Below, piece by piece: positions 27,087 through 35,344 of a stretch of DNA of 64,000 bases. Numbering within the stretch: position 1 is the first letter of the stretch; every line of letters begins with the position of its first letter. This stretch comes from Mariniblastus sp964414815 (lineage in GTDB: Bacteria; Planctomycetota; Planctomycetia; Pirellulales; Pirellulaceae), in NCBI GenBank assembly GCA_964414815.1, contig CAYPXY010000009.1, positions 1 through 64,000 of the forward strand. The letters run 5' to 3'. The notes under the pieces were generated by a model. The model worked only from the letters and a program-made list of their open reading frames with translations, ran no database searches and was not told the origin of the DNA. The translations under genes and the position numbers were made by a program.

Positions 27087-27482
27087 ATGCTCATTGACCC
27101 CCAATTGGAATTGACACTCATCGAACGGGCGATTGAGGTTCGAAATCGAGCTTATGCGCCTTATTCTAAATTCAAGGTCGGCGCGGCTGTGCTGACGGCT
27201 GATGGGCAGATCTATACGGGGTGCAATGTCGAGAATGCATCGTATGGATTGACGCTGTGTGCCGAACGCGCCGCCATTTGTTCTGCCGTTTCGGCCGGTA
27301 AGCAGGACATTGTGGCCGTTGCGGTGGCGGCTTCGCCGCTTGCGTCGCCTTGCGGGGCTTGCCGTCAGTTTATCTTTGAGTTTGGGTCCGAGATTGAGGT
27401 GATTGGCGTCGATCCTGAAAAACCAGAGCATCGACAACGGTGGACCAGCGGACAGTTGATACCGGATGGGTTCAGGTTGTAG
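27087..27482 (+). CDS. cdd: cytidine deaminase
   Basis: Zinc enzyme deaminating (deoxy)cytidine to (deoxy)uridine, 131 aa, the tetrameric short form. YAPYSKFKVGAAVLTADG, then the active site CNVENASYGLTLCAERAA (Cys ligand and catalytic Glu) and CGACRQFIFEF with the two further zinc cysteines. Its product feeds the phosphorylase encoded just upstream. A GC-rich hairpin follows at 27504. Confidence 0.97.
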   Translation: MLIDPQLELTLIERAIEVRNRAYAPYSKFKVGAAVLTADGQIYTGCNVENASYGLTLCAERAAICSAVSAGKQDIVAVAVAASPLASPCGACRQFIFEFGSEIEVIGVDPEKPEHRQRWTSGQLIPDGFRL

Positions 27483-27503
27483 GAGAACGAAAACGAAAGC
27501 TCT

Positions 27504-27523
27504 CCGTCCGGTGATCCGGACGG
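27504..27523. terminator. hairpin between convergent cdd and smc
   Basis: CCGTCCGG-TGAT-CCGGACGG, a perfect 8-bp stem with a 4-nt loop between two convergent genes. There is no T-tract on either side, so termination is inferred from position and structure only. Confidence 0.45.
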
Positions 27524-27566
27524 AAGCAATGACTGGCTGGCTACCATCGTACGGTTCCGCTTTGTT

Positions 27567-30500
27567 CTACGCTGCGTCCTCGTCATTTCGCGCGGCGGCC
27601 TCCGAAGAGATCTCGCCGGCGTCGTTGACATCTTCAAACCGTACACTGACTCGCTTCGAGACACCTGATTCCTGCATTGTGATCCCGTACAGCGTGGTTG
27701 CCGCCGTCATGGTTTTCTTGGAGTGGGTTACAATCACGAATCGGGTCCAGCCGAGAAAACTTTTGAGGACATCGATAAACCGGCCGATGTTGGCTTCGTC
27801 AAATGGGGCATCGACTTCATCAAGCACGCAAAAGGGACTGGGACGGAACTGAAAAATGGCCATCAGCAGCGAAACCGCAGTCAATGCCTTCTCTCCCCCG
27901 CTCAGCAGCGAATTGCTGAACTGTGACTTCCCGGGCGGCGTTGCAACAATCTCAACACCCGCTTCAAGCGGATCCACGCCTTCCTCAAGTACCAGGTCAG
28001 CATTTCCACCGCCAAAGGTCTGGCGAAACAATTTCTGAAAGTTGATTCGGATCGCTTCAAGCGTTTCGACGAACAGCTTCCGACTATCGGCATCGATACG
28101 GCGGATAATTTTCTCAAGCGTCTCCTTGGCTTGGGCAAGATCCTGATACTGAGTATCCATCGTATTGTAGCGAGCCTCAAGTTCTTCCAACTCCTGAAGC
28201 GCATCGAGATTCACCGATCCGATATCCCCCAGTTTCTTGCGAAGCGATATGATCTCCTTGTCGATCATATCGCGCGGCGGCATCTCTTCGTCCGAGTCAT
28301 CGGTCAACTCTGCACGCAGCGCCGAAATGTCGATTCCGTAATCTTCCTGCATTCGCTCTGCAAGTTGCGCTCGCTGCATTTGGATTTGATCCACACGCAT
28401 GCGTGCCTGATGCAGTCGCTCGTCGGCCGCGCGAAGTTGATCTCGCCTTTCGTTGAGCGTTAAACTGACTTGACGGCGTTGATGATCAGTGTCGGTGCGA
28501 TTCTGGCCGATGGTCGCCAGCAGATCAGCGGCCTCCTCGCGTTGCAGATTCAGCTCGCTCAATCGCTGCGTGTTGGTTTCAATCAATTCGAGAGCGGCGG
28601 TCACGGCTTGGCGATCTTCGTGCTGCTGCGTTTCGAGTTCCTTCCGCAGAACCACCTGCTCGTCGTACTCGGATCGGGTCTGGGCGATGCGAGACTGAAT
28701 GCCTTCGAGCACTTGCTCCGACTTGGCAAGCTTTACGCGAGCCGAAGTGGATTCCTTCTCGATGCGTACTCGCTCAGCCTGGGATTGGCGGGCCAGTGAA
28801 TCGTCCGATTCCATTGCCGAGATCAGGGCGGCGACCTGCAACTCGTTCGTCGTCAGCAAGTCCTTGCTGCTCAACCATTCCGTGTTCACGCGATTGAATT
28901 GTTGACCGGTTTCGTCCAGTTCCCGTTGGGTTTCCTTGAGCTGCTGGCTGGTCTTGCGCAGGTTTTCCTGAATCGATCTGGACTGTGCCTTTCGGTTGGC
29001 CAGTTCCTTCGCCAATTCACCATTTTGATTAATGTGATGCTGGACATCCGCAGCCGCCTGCTTTTCCTCTCGAGCCAGTGCTTCAATCTGGGTTCGCTGA
29101 GCCTGAATCTGCTGGTCCAGCCTTACAATTTCACGCTTGAGTGCCCGCAATTCGCTGCGGCGGGAGATGAGGCCAATCGACAGCGACTTTGGGCCGGCGA
29201 TCACCGTGCCGTCCGGCTCAACGATTTCTCCGTCAATCGTCACCAGCCGCACGGGTTGGTCTGGCTCAAGTTCGCGATGCAAGTTCAACGCCGCCTGCAG
29301 CGACTTGATCACCCACGTTCCGCCCAGCAGTTGTTTGACGAAACCCTGGAATTCGGGCTGCACTTGTACCAGCCGATCGGCGCGACCGATCACTCCTTCG
29401 CGCCCGTTGAGACTGACGGATGGATCGGCGCCCATCGTAGGAGGATGATCCAGTTGAATCAGGCCGACGCGCCCGTTGAGTTTGATTTGGTCCTGGGCGA
29501 TTTGTTCCGCAAGTTGACTGCCTTTGACAACGACATACTGAGCCAGTTCGCCGAGGGCGACGTCGACGATCGCTGCGTGCTGTACGTTGACTGAAATGAC
29601 ATCGGCGACCAAGCCGACGACTTCGGAAACGGGCCCCACCGAGGTCGACTGTGAGGCCGCCAGAATTTCGCGGGCACCCGCGTTAACGCCTTCGAGGCTG
29701 CGCTCGAGTTCTTCAATGACTTCGGCCCGCTGTGAGGTTGCGATATGCTGGTGGTTCAGTTCCGCCAGTTGATCCTTGGCGGCACCTAACTCGGTCGACA
29801 ACTGCTCATGATGATGTCGTGATTGAGCCAACGATGAGTCAACCGATTCGGCTTGTTGTTTTAGCTGTTCGGATTCACTCTGAATTCGCTCGTGATCGGA
29901 TTGGTATTCGCGGAGTGAAGCGTCAAGCTGATCCATTGTCAGCCCCAACCGGCGCCGGGTCTCGGTCAAGTTCTCGACCTGAGTTTCAAATGAACTGACT
30001 TGGCGGCCAGTTTGGGCAATCAGGCCAATCAGTTGGCCATGCTCTGCTCTCCGCGATTCGTTTTCCGATGTCCATCGATCGATCTGAGCATTGACGGCCT
30101 GCAGTTCGGTTTCCAGCCGCTTCAGTTGTTCGTGCGAATCGTGATATTCGATTTCAGCAGATTGCACTTCTTCATCGGAAGCGTTGATTCGCGATTCGAG
30201 TTCGGTAACTCGTTTTCTCGTTCGCTCGGATTGATCCTCAAGCTGCTGGCCTCGTTTTTCCAGATCCGCGAGACGCGTTTCGTTGAGACGAATTTGCGAC
30301 TCAGTTTGCGCGATCTCCTCGCGCAGTCGCGTGACGGATTCCTGATGCTGAGTGAACGATTGGGTGATCGCTTCAAGTTGGGATTCAAAACGTTCTGCCG
30401 ACTCGTGGAGTTCGGCGATTTCCAACGACAGGTTTTCCTTGTTCGACTCGGATTCAGCCGACTCCGCAGCAATGGCTGAAATTTTTTCTGAGAATTCGAG

Positions 30501-31208
30501 CCAATCGCTGCGCCCCACATACATCCGAAGTTGCTTCAGCCGGTCCGCCAGCTCCTTGTACCGAGCCGCTCTCGAAGCTTGAGACTTGACGGAGCGATAA
30601 CGATTGCCCACTTCGTCAACAATGTCCGCAAGCCGCGCCAGATTGCCTTCAACGCGGGCCAGCCGTCGTTCGGCTTCGATTTTCTTGGCTTTGAAACGGC
30701 TGATCCCGGCGGCCTCTTCGAAGATCGCCCGTCGATCCTTGGGATTGGCTTGAAGCAGCCGCTCGACCTTGCCTTGTTCGATCAAGCTATAGGCATCGGT
30801 TCCGACTCCCGTGCCGCGAAACAGTTCCTTGACGTCCTTTAAACGGCTCTGCTCACCGTTGATCAGGTACTCCGATTCGCCGCTGCGATACACCCGCCGA
30901 CTGACATGAATTTCGCTCGCATCGAAAGGAAACTGGTTTTCGGAATTATCCAGTACAATGGTCGCGGTGGCGGAATTGGCGGGACGACGAGCTCCTGAAC
31001 CGCTTGTGCCCTTGAAAATGACATCCGACATGTCCTTTCCGCGCAGGGACTTTGCACTTTGTTCGCCCAGCACCCACTTGATCGCATCGACGATGTTCGA
31101 TTTTCCCGAACCATTGGGTCCTACGACCACAGTGATGCCTTGCGGGAACTCGAACCTTGTTTTATCCGCAAAGCTTTTGAATCCGATGAGTTCGAGTGCC
31201 TTCAGCAT
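27567..31208 (-). CDS. smc: chromosome segregation/condensation protein SMC
   Basis: 1213 aa, the full SMC layout. Head ATPase half with Walker A GPNGSGKSNIVDAIKWVLGE, long coiled coil (about 170-500), hinge (about 515-680; GLVADVISVNVQHAAIVDVA, EPDGTVIAGP), second coiled coil (about 690-1020), and the C-terminal head with signature LLSGGEKALTAVSLL and Walker B FCVLDEVDAPFDEAN. It forms the ring that compacts and segregates the chromosome with ScpA/ScpB, which are not in this window. No truncation or frameshift was seen. The next gene upstream on this strand ends 26 nt before the ATG. Confidence 0.98.
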   Translation of the reverse strand: MLKALELIGFKSFADKTRFEFPQGITVVVGPNGSGKSNIVDAIKWVLGEQSAKSLRGKDMSDVIFKGTSGSGARRPANSATATIVLDNSENQFPFDASEIHVSRRVYRSGESEYLINGEQSRLKDVKELFRGTGVGTDAYSLIEQGKVERLLQANPKDRRAIFEEAAGISRFKAKKIEAERRLARVEGNLARLADIVDEVGNRYRSVKSQASRAARYKELADRLKQLRMYVGRSDWLEFSEKISAIAAESAESESNKENLSLEIAELHESAERFESQLEAITQSFTQHQESVTRLREEIAQTESQIRLNETRLADLEKRGQQLEDQSERTRKRVTELESRINASDEEVQSAEIEYHDSHEQLKRLETELQAVNAQIDRWTSENESRRAEHGQLIGLIAQTGRQVSSFETQVENLTETRRRLGLTMDQLDASLREYQSDHERIQSESEQLKQQAESVDSSLAQSRHHHEQLSTELGAAKDQLAELNHQHIATSQRAEVIEELERSLEGVNAGAREILAASQSTSVGPVSEVVGLVADVISVNVQHAAIVDVALGELAQYVVVKGSQLAEQIAQDQIKLNGRVGLIQLDHPPTMGADPSVSLNGREGVIGRADRLVQVQPEFQGFVKQLLGGTWVIKSLQAALNLHRELEPDQPVRLVTIDGEIVEPDGTVIAGPKSLSIGLISRRSELRALKREIVRLDQQIQAQRTQIEALAREEKQAAADVQHHINQNGELAKELANRKAQSRSIQENLRKTSQQLKETQRELDETGQQFNRVNTEWLSSKDLLTTNELQVAALISAMESDDSLARQSQAERVRIEKESTSARVKLAKSEQVLEGIQSRIAQTRSEYDEQVVLRKELETQQHEDRQAVTAALELIETNTQRLSELNLQREEAADLLATIGQNRTDTDHQRRQVSLTLNERRDQLRAADERLHQARMRVDQIQMQRAQLAERMQEDYGIDISALRAELTDDSDEEMPPRDMIDKEIISLRKKLGDIGSVNLDALQELEELEARYNTMDTQYQDLAQAKETLEKIIRRIDADSRKLFVETLEAIRINFQKLFRQTFGGGNADLVLEEGVDPLEAGVEIVATPPGKSQFSNSLLSGGEKALTAVSLLMAIFQFRPSPFCVLDEVDAPFDEANIGRFIDVLKSFLGWTRFVIVTHSKKTMTAATTLYGITMQESGVSKRVSVRFEDVNDAGEISSEAAARNDEDAA

Positions 31209-31234
31209 TCGGCAGTAGTGTTAAATAATTAACG

Positions 31235-33028
31235 TTATCTGGTGAACCAATTCTTCCAGCGACTGACGGACGTGGTTTGGGAAGAGTCCGCGCCGGTGTC
31301 ATCATAATCATTCAGGTCTGCATTTGAAACGGCTGAGTGGGTTGAATCAGACTCGTCGGCAAATTGTCCGTGGATATAGGTGCGTCCCAGTTTAGGCATG
31401 GCGTTGACGACGAGACGCGAGTTGAGCGTGCCCCCATTTTTGGCTTGGGTGAAAATCTTCAGTTGATCGCCATAGGTGAACCCGGCTTGGGAGAAGGCTT
31501 CAATCAGATCGACCACTTTGTTGGTCACCACCATACGCTGATCGCCTTTGACGGAGTGGCGGGTGATTGAGACGTTGCCGTTCTTGGTTCCTTGGATCGT
31601 CAAGTTGGGTTCAACGTGGAGAAATTCTTCGCTGACGGTTTGCTGATCACCGAAGACGACAATTTCCGGTCGCTTCCTGCGGGAGAAGTGAAGCATGGGT
31701 TGATCGGTTCCGGATTCGATTCGGTGCAGATAGAAGTCACCCACTCGATGGCCTTGGGCCAGTGAATGATTAGGCGACTGGGCGAGCATGGCTTGGAAGG
31801 CACCATAGCGGGTTTCCGCGCTGTTGACGTGCATTAGCTCCTCAAGAATTCTCGTCGCGTCGGAGTCGGCCAGCGTTGAAAGGGCGGTCAGTGCCGGCCA
31901 GCGTAATGCAGGTTCTTTTTCTGCGATGTAGCGGAGGTGGGCCATGCCATCGACTTCACCCTGATAGGCCAGTGCTTCGGCTGCGTAGAATTTGATATCG
32001 GTGCGATCGCTTTTGAGTGCGCGTTTGAGGATGGGAATGCCGTTGGCTCCGATGGCTTCGAGTCGAAACGCTGCGAGTTCGGCTTCCGCGGGTACCGACA
32101 TGGACTTTTCTAGTTTTTCGATTCGCTCCAGACGTTGGCTTTGCGTTTCGGAGTGCATGATGTTTCCGATGATGTCGAAAAACCGGCCCAGATTATTTTT
32201 GTATTCGTCTGGAACCACGATCGTCACGAACTTGTCTGTTTTGGGAGTTGCAATCCCGTGCCGCCCGCTGTTGTCGGCATAGGTCAGGCGGGAGTTGATG
32301 GCTCGAGAGATACTCAGTGCCGTTCGGGTCGACACATCCTCGGCACCGAGCATCAATCCCAATTCGCGTGCTTCCATCACGACCCCGCCGCCGAGAATGT
32401 GACCGTGCAGCAGATTCGATTGGTCCTTGCGGGATTCAAACAATGAGTCGACCAGAATACGTCCGCTGCATGCCGAGTTGAAGTTTCCTCGGACGCCTCG
32501 CTTGTTCATGATCTCGAACGGCCCCATGCGAGTCTTGCCCACCATCCCGTTTTCGATACTGGTGGCCTCGGTGGACTTCATCGTTCCGACTTCCACATCG
32601 AACCGATCTCCCTCCTTGGCAGCTGGCGGAATGAGTCCCTTCAACAGGACCATTTCGGTGTCTTTTCCGGCGAGCAGTTTTTCGATATTGATATCGAGCT
32701 TGTCATTGGTCAGATCACGAACCAGTTGATCTCGCTGAGCACCAGGCTTAGGGTTGCTGCCGGTATCCGCCAGCCCAAATGCCAGTGCAATTCCTTCGAC
32801 CTTGGCGTAGTTGGCGCCGTGAAAATTGCAGAGTTCGGCGATATAGCCCGCTTTGGCTTTCTTGAGATCATTGGTGAATGACTTCGACAGCTCATCGGGA
32901 CTTTGGCTGCGATTGACGAAGCTTTTGCACCCCGCCATTCCGGTCAGGGCAAGCCCCGCAAGAAATGAACGGCGCCCGCAGCGAAAGGAGGGAGAGTTGG
33001 AGTCTGAATGCAGGTTGGGATTACACAT
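31235..33028 (-). CDS. exported lipoprotein with FlgI-like (P-ring) domain and HEAT-like repeats
   Basis: 597 aa. The N-terminus has a twin-arginine RRSFLAGLALTGMAGC, which reads both as a Tat-like motif and a lipobox. The part at about 75-260 resembles flagellar P-ring protein FlgI: VEGIALAFGLADTGSNPKPG, KGLIPPAAKEGDRFDVEVGT, GGGVVMEARELGLMLG. It is followed by a helical HEAT-like stretch at about 320-430 (IKFYAAEALAYQGEVDGMAH). No flagellar gene is near, and the HEAT-like insertion is not a FlgI feature, so this is a planctomycete derivative of unknown role. The start at 33028 is supported by an AAGGAA about 5 nt upstream; 33043 is the alternative. Confidence 0.8.
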   Translation of the reverse strand: MCNPNLHSDSNSPSFRCGRRSFLAGLALTGMAGCKSFVNRSQSPDELSKSFTNDLKKAKAGYIAELCNFHGANYAKVEGIALAFGLADTGSNPKPGAQRDQLVRDLTNDKLDINIEKLLAGKDTEMVLLKGLIPPAAKEGDRFDVEVGTMKSTEATSIENGMVGKTRMGPFEIMNKRGVRGNFNSACSGRILVDSLFESRKDQSNLLHGHILGGGVVMEARELGLMLGAEDVSTRTALSISRAINSRLTYADNSGRHGIATPKTDKFVTIVVPDEYKNNLGRFFDIIGNIMHSETQSQRLERIEKLEKSMSVPAEAELAAFRLEAIGANGIPILKRALKSDRTDIKFYAAEALAYQGEVDGMAHLRYIAEKEPALRWPALTALSTLADSDATRILEELMHVNSAETRYGAFQAMLAQSPNHSLAQGHRVGDFYLHRIESGTDQPMLHFSRRKRPEIVVFGDQQTVSEEFLHVEPNLTIQGTKNGNVSITRHSVKGDQRMVVTNKVVDLIEAFSQAGFTYGDQLKIFTQAKNGGTLNSRLVVNAMPKLGRTYIHGQFADESDSTHSAVSNADLNDYDDTGADSSQTTSVSRWKNWFTR

Positions 33029-33371
33029 TGCGTTCCTTCGCATGGGTGGCAATCGACACAGATTTTTCCGTGCGGGAAGATTAGAAGCCCCCGATAGGAG
33101 GGTCAATGGCATTCAGTGCTAGCTTCCGTTTCGGTTTTTCCTGTTCCTGTGCGACAAAATAGCCGTAAATTCCTGTGTTTTTCTATTGCTAAAAGTGCAT
33201 CCGGAACGATAATTCTTCGATCTTGCTCGTTCAATCGTCTCAAACGAATCCAGCGAGCCGTTTCTTTCGGGTCGAAATGCTTTCGATCCCGTTCCCTGCG
33301 ATCCCCTGACCCAATGCAATGGCAACGGACAGGTTGTATGGACGATTAACCTCTTACTTTTGAAACTGAAA
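33029..33371. other. intergenic region between divergent genes
   Basis: 343 nt without a credible gene. Frames open here on either strand have no recognisable composition or start signals. It must hold the promoters of the minus-strand FlgI-like lipoprotein and the plus-strand small proteins. No clear motif was found. Confidence 0.5.
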
Positions 33372-33653
33372 ATGAATCTGCTACTCCAATGGAACGATGA
33401 AGCCAATTGCCGAAACGTTCAATTCTCTGTCAACTACTCGATCGAAAACTCGTCCGTCACCATTGACTCGATCACGCCCACCAAGGTCGATGTTCTGGAC
33501 AAAACCGGCGAATCCGTCGTGAAAACGATGGGCGTTCACACTGCAAAAGGCCAAACGATGCTGACCGATCAGCTGAAAAACAGTGGTCAATTGAACGAGT
33601 TTGTCGCCGAAATTGAACGCCGCTGCGGTTTGTTGGTCGAATCGGCCAGCTAG
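33372..33653 (+). CDS. small conserved-looking hypothetical protein
   Basis: 93 aa, no signal peptide, acidic to neutral. Predicted pattern is beta-rich N-terminal half (MNLLLQWNDEANCRNVQFSV) and a helical C-terminal half (LTDQLKNSGQLNEFVAEIER). Not recognised. ATG at 33372 was chosen over a TTG 12 nt upstream; no strong SD. It could form a unit with the 60-aa gene 125 nt downstream. Confidence 0.6.
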   Translation: MNLLLQWNDEANCRNVQFSVNYSIENSSVTIDSITPTKVDVLDKTGESVVKTMGVHTAKGQTMLTDQLKNSGQLNEFVAEIERRCGLLVESAS

Positions 33654-33777
33654 TCAGTTCTCAACTCGGATCGCCGATCAGGCTCATTGCATTTCTTCGT
33701 GCTTTCCGTTATTCTGGAGCCTCAAGTTGAAATTTTTGTAACCCGAACTTCAGATACCCTAGAGCCAACCTGTTGAT

Positions 33778-33960
33778 ATGAGTGAACGAACCCGCGAACT
33801 ACGTCGCCGACGAAAACGAAAAAAGAGTGTTGCTGCCATCAAGCAACGAGCCAAGAAAGCAAACGCGTCCGAAAAGGAAGTGTTGGCTGGTAAATTGCGG
33901 AAGCTCTCGCCGGGTGCTGAAATCATCATCAGTGAGTTGAAGCTGGGCAAGTCAAAGTAG
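33778..33960 (+). CDS. very basic 60-aa protein (DUF6800-like)
   Basis: 60 aa with about one third Lys/Arg, starting MSERTRELRRRRKRKKSVAA and ending LSPGAEIIISELKLGKSK. I recall a planctomycete family of small basic proteins (DUF6800) with the same layout: basic N-terminus, then LxPGAExII near the end. That assignment is from memory. The charge suggests nucleic-acid or ribosome binding. A stable hairpin follows 33 nt after the stop. Confidence 0.6.
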   Translation: MSERTRELRRRRKRKKSVAAIKQRAKKANASEKEVLAGKLRKLSPGAEIIISELKLGKSK

Positions 33961-33993
33961 TCTATCGCTCACGCAAATTTGAGTTTTGTTTAG

Positions 33994-34026
33994 CAGCCTG
34001 ACGGAAACGTCGGGCTGTTGTTGCAT
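33994..34026 (+). terminator. probable intrinsic terminator
   Basis: CAGCCTGACG-GAAA-CGTCGGGCTG (33994-34017), a 10-bp stem with one G-U pair and a GNRA-type loop, then TTGTTGCATTTT. It lies between the 60-aa gene and A1, 28 nt before the A1 ATG, so it could also act as a leader hairpin for A1. Confidence 0.55.
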
Positions 34027-34045
34027 TTTCGGGGAGTAATACAAA

Positions 34046-35287
34046 ATGAAGCGTCGATGTTGTGGCTACGTTGTTCGTGGGTTGTACGCGATTCTCATTG
34101 CTGTCTGGACCATTTCGGTTCAGGCTCAGGATACCGAATCGGAAAGCGTTGCGGATGCGGAAACGCTGGCAACGATGCAGGCGATTGATACCGGCATTCG
34201 GCAATGGCGCGATGCGCTCAACATGAAATGCGATTTTCGGTATACCCAAGGGCTTGCGGCTTCCCTGGAAGATGCGCTCAACGGCAAATTTGTGGGCGGA
34301 GATGGTGAAAAGGCGAATTGCCGCTTCGTCAAGATGGGCGATGCTGTTTTGTACGACTTCCGGATCGAAGGTCAGCCTAGTTCTGGGGAAGGTAGTCTTG
34401 CTTCGGTTTTAATGGCATCGGCCAATCAGGTGGAAGCCACGATAAACAGAACGCATCCCAATAGCCCATTACATTTTTTCGACGTGTCAGGGGAGAAGGA
34501 AGGGGCCCAACTTCATCGTCAGCGGGGTCAAACAAACGTTTTTCCGTTTGTCTTGTTGGGGGGCAATTCAGGGGCATTGTTCCAGCCCATGATCGATTCC
34601 AATCTGCGTACCTTTTCCAGCAAGCGGGAGGGAGCGTTGGTGGTGGTCACCTGTCAACCAAAAATCGGCCAGGCCAAGCACTACACGATTGATACTTCCG
34701 GTCCCTATCCTCTGCTGCAGTCAACCAAAAGCGAGGACGGCAATGATGTAACGATGGCCAGTGATTTTATTGCACTGGAAAATGGTTGCTCATTTCCGGG
34801 TCGTCTCGTGATCGTGTCGGGACCGAACGTTCCGATTGGTTCCACCGAACCGCAATGGCTGTCCCGTATTTGGGAGATTGTTGACTCGAAGATTTCCGAG
34901 CCGACCAAGGATGACTTTGTGATCGATTTGGGACCTGAGGCGAATGTATACGGTTTGAAGTCCGTGGAAACACCGGTCAATATGCTCGACATCACGTTGG
35001 ATTCGCTGGACAAGGAAAAAGCGGACCAACCCAGGATGGATGTCCCGAAGGGCCGTCCCCAAAGCAGTCAATCGGCACCCCGGATACGGAGTAATTCATC
35101 CTCGGCTTCCGACAGTCAGCCGGTGGCCGCTCTCCAAGATCCCACCAACGAATACAAGAATGATGCTGACCCACCACCGGCAGAACCAGGCACCGGTTTG
35201 CCCATCATCTGGATCGGAGCAGGGGTATTTATCTTGTGCGGTCTGTTGCTACTTCTGGTTCTTGCGAAGAGATCCCAACGATATTGA
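34046..35287 (+). CDS. A1: exported tail-anchored protein, cassette copy 1
   Basis: 413 aa. Signal peptide at about 1-30 (YAILIAVWTISVQAQ), a large exported domain, a Pro/Ser-rich linker at about 330-380, and a C-terminal membrane helix (IIWIGAGVFILCGLLLLLVL) with a short basic tail. Three cysteines in the exported part (NMKCDF, KANCRF, ENGCSF) are conserved in paralogue A2. The fold is unknown; the spacing of strands in CRFVKMGDAVLYDFRIEG is loosely like LolA/RseB-type lipid-binding proteins, which is a guess. A GGGGAG lies 9 nt before the ATG. The last codons come from the DNA that encodes the end of gene E in copy 2, so this C-terminus is a recombination product. Confidence 0.8.
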   Translation: MKRRCCGYVVRGLYAILIAVWTISVQAQDTESESVADAETLATMQAIDTGIRQWRDALNMKCDFRYTQGLAASLEDALNGKFVGGDGEKANCRFVKMGDAVLYDFRIEGQPSSGEGSLASVLMASANQVEATINRTHPNSPLHFFDVSGEKEGAQLHRQRGQTNVFPFVLLGGNSGALFQPMIDSNLRTFSSKREGALVVVTCQPKIGQAKHYTIDTSGPYPLLQSTKSEDGNDVTMASDFIALENGCSFPGRLVIVSGPNVPIGSTEPQWLSRIWEIVDSKISEPTKDDFVIDLGPEANVYGLKSVETPVNMLDITLDSLDKEKADQPRMDVPKGRPQSSQSAPRIRSNSSSASDSQPVAALQDPTNEYKNDADPPPAEPGTGLPIIWIGAGVFILCGLLLLLVLAKRSQRY

Positions 35288-35344
35288 ATCCTCACTGATG
35301 AAGGAGTTTGTACCATGATGATCACTCGATCAAACACCGTTTTC
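35270..35344. repeat. 75-nt exact repeat, copy 1 (deletion footprint)
   Basis: Identical to 40701-40775. Here it covers the last codons of A1, the intergenic gap and the B1 start. In copy 2 the same bases encode the last 15 codons of gene E and the B2 start. Gene E's tail is therefore left behind in copy 1, read in another frame as the A1 C-terminus. Confidence 0.95.

Noticed and set aside
33119..33406. 95-codon minus-strand frame upstream of the FlgI-like gene
   Set aside because: It has no plausible start signal, an unusual composition, and overlaps the start of a plus-strand small gene. It is more likely part of the promoter region.
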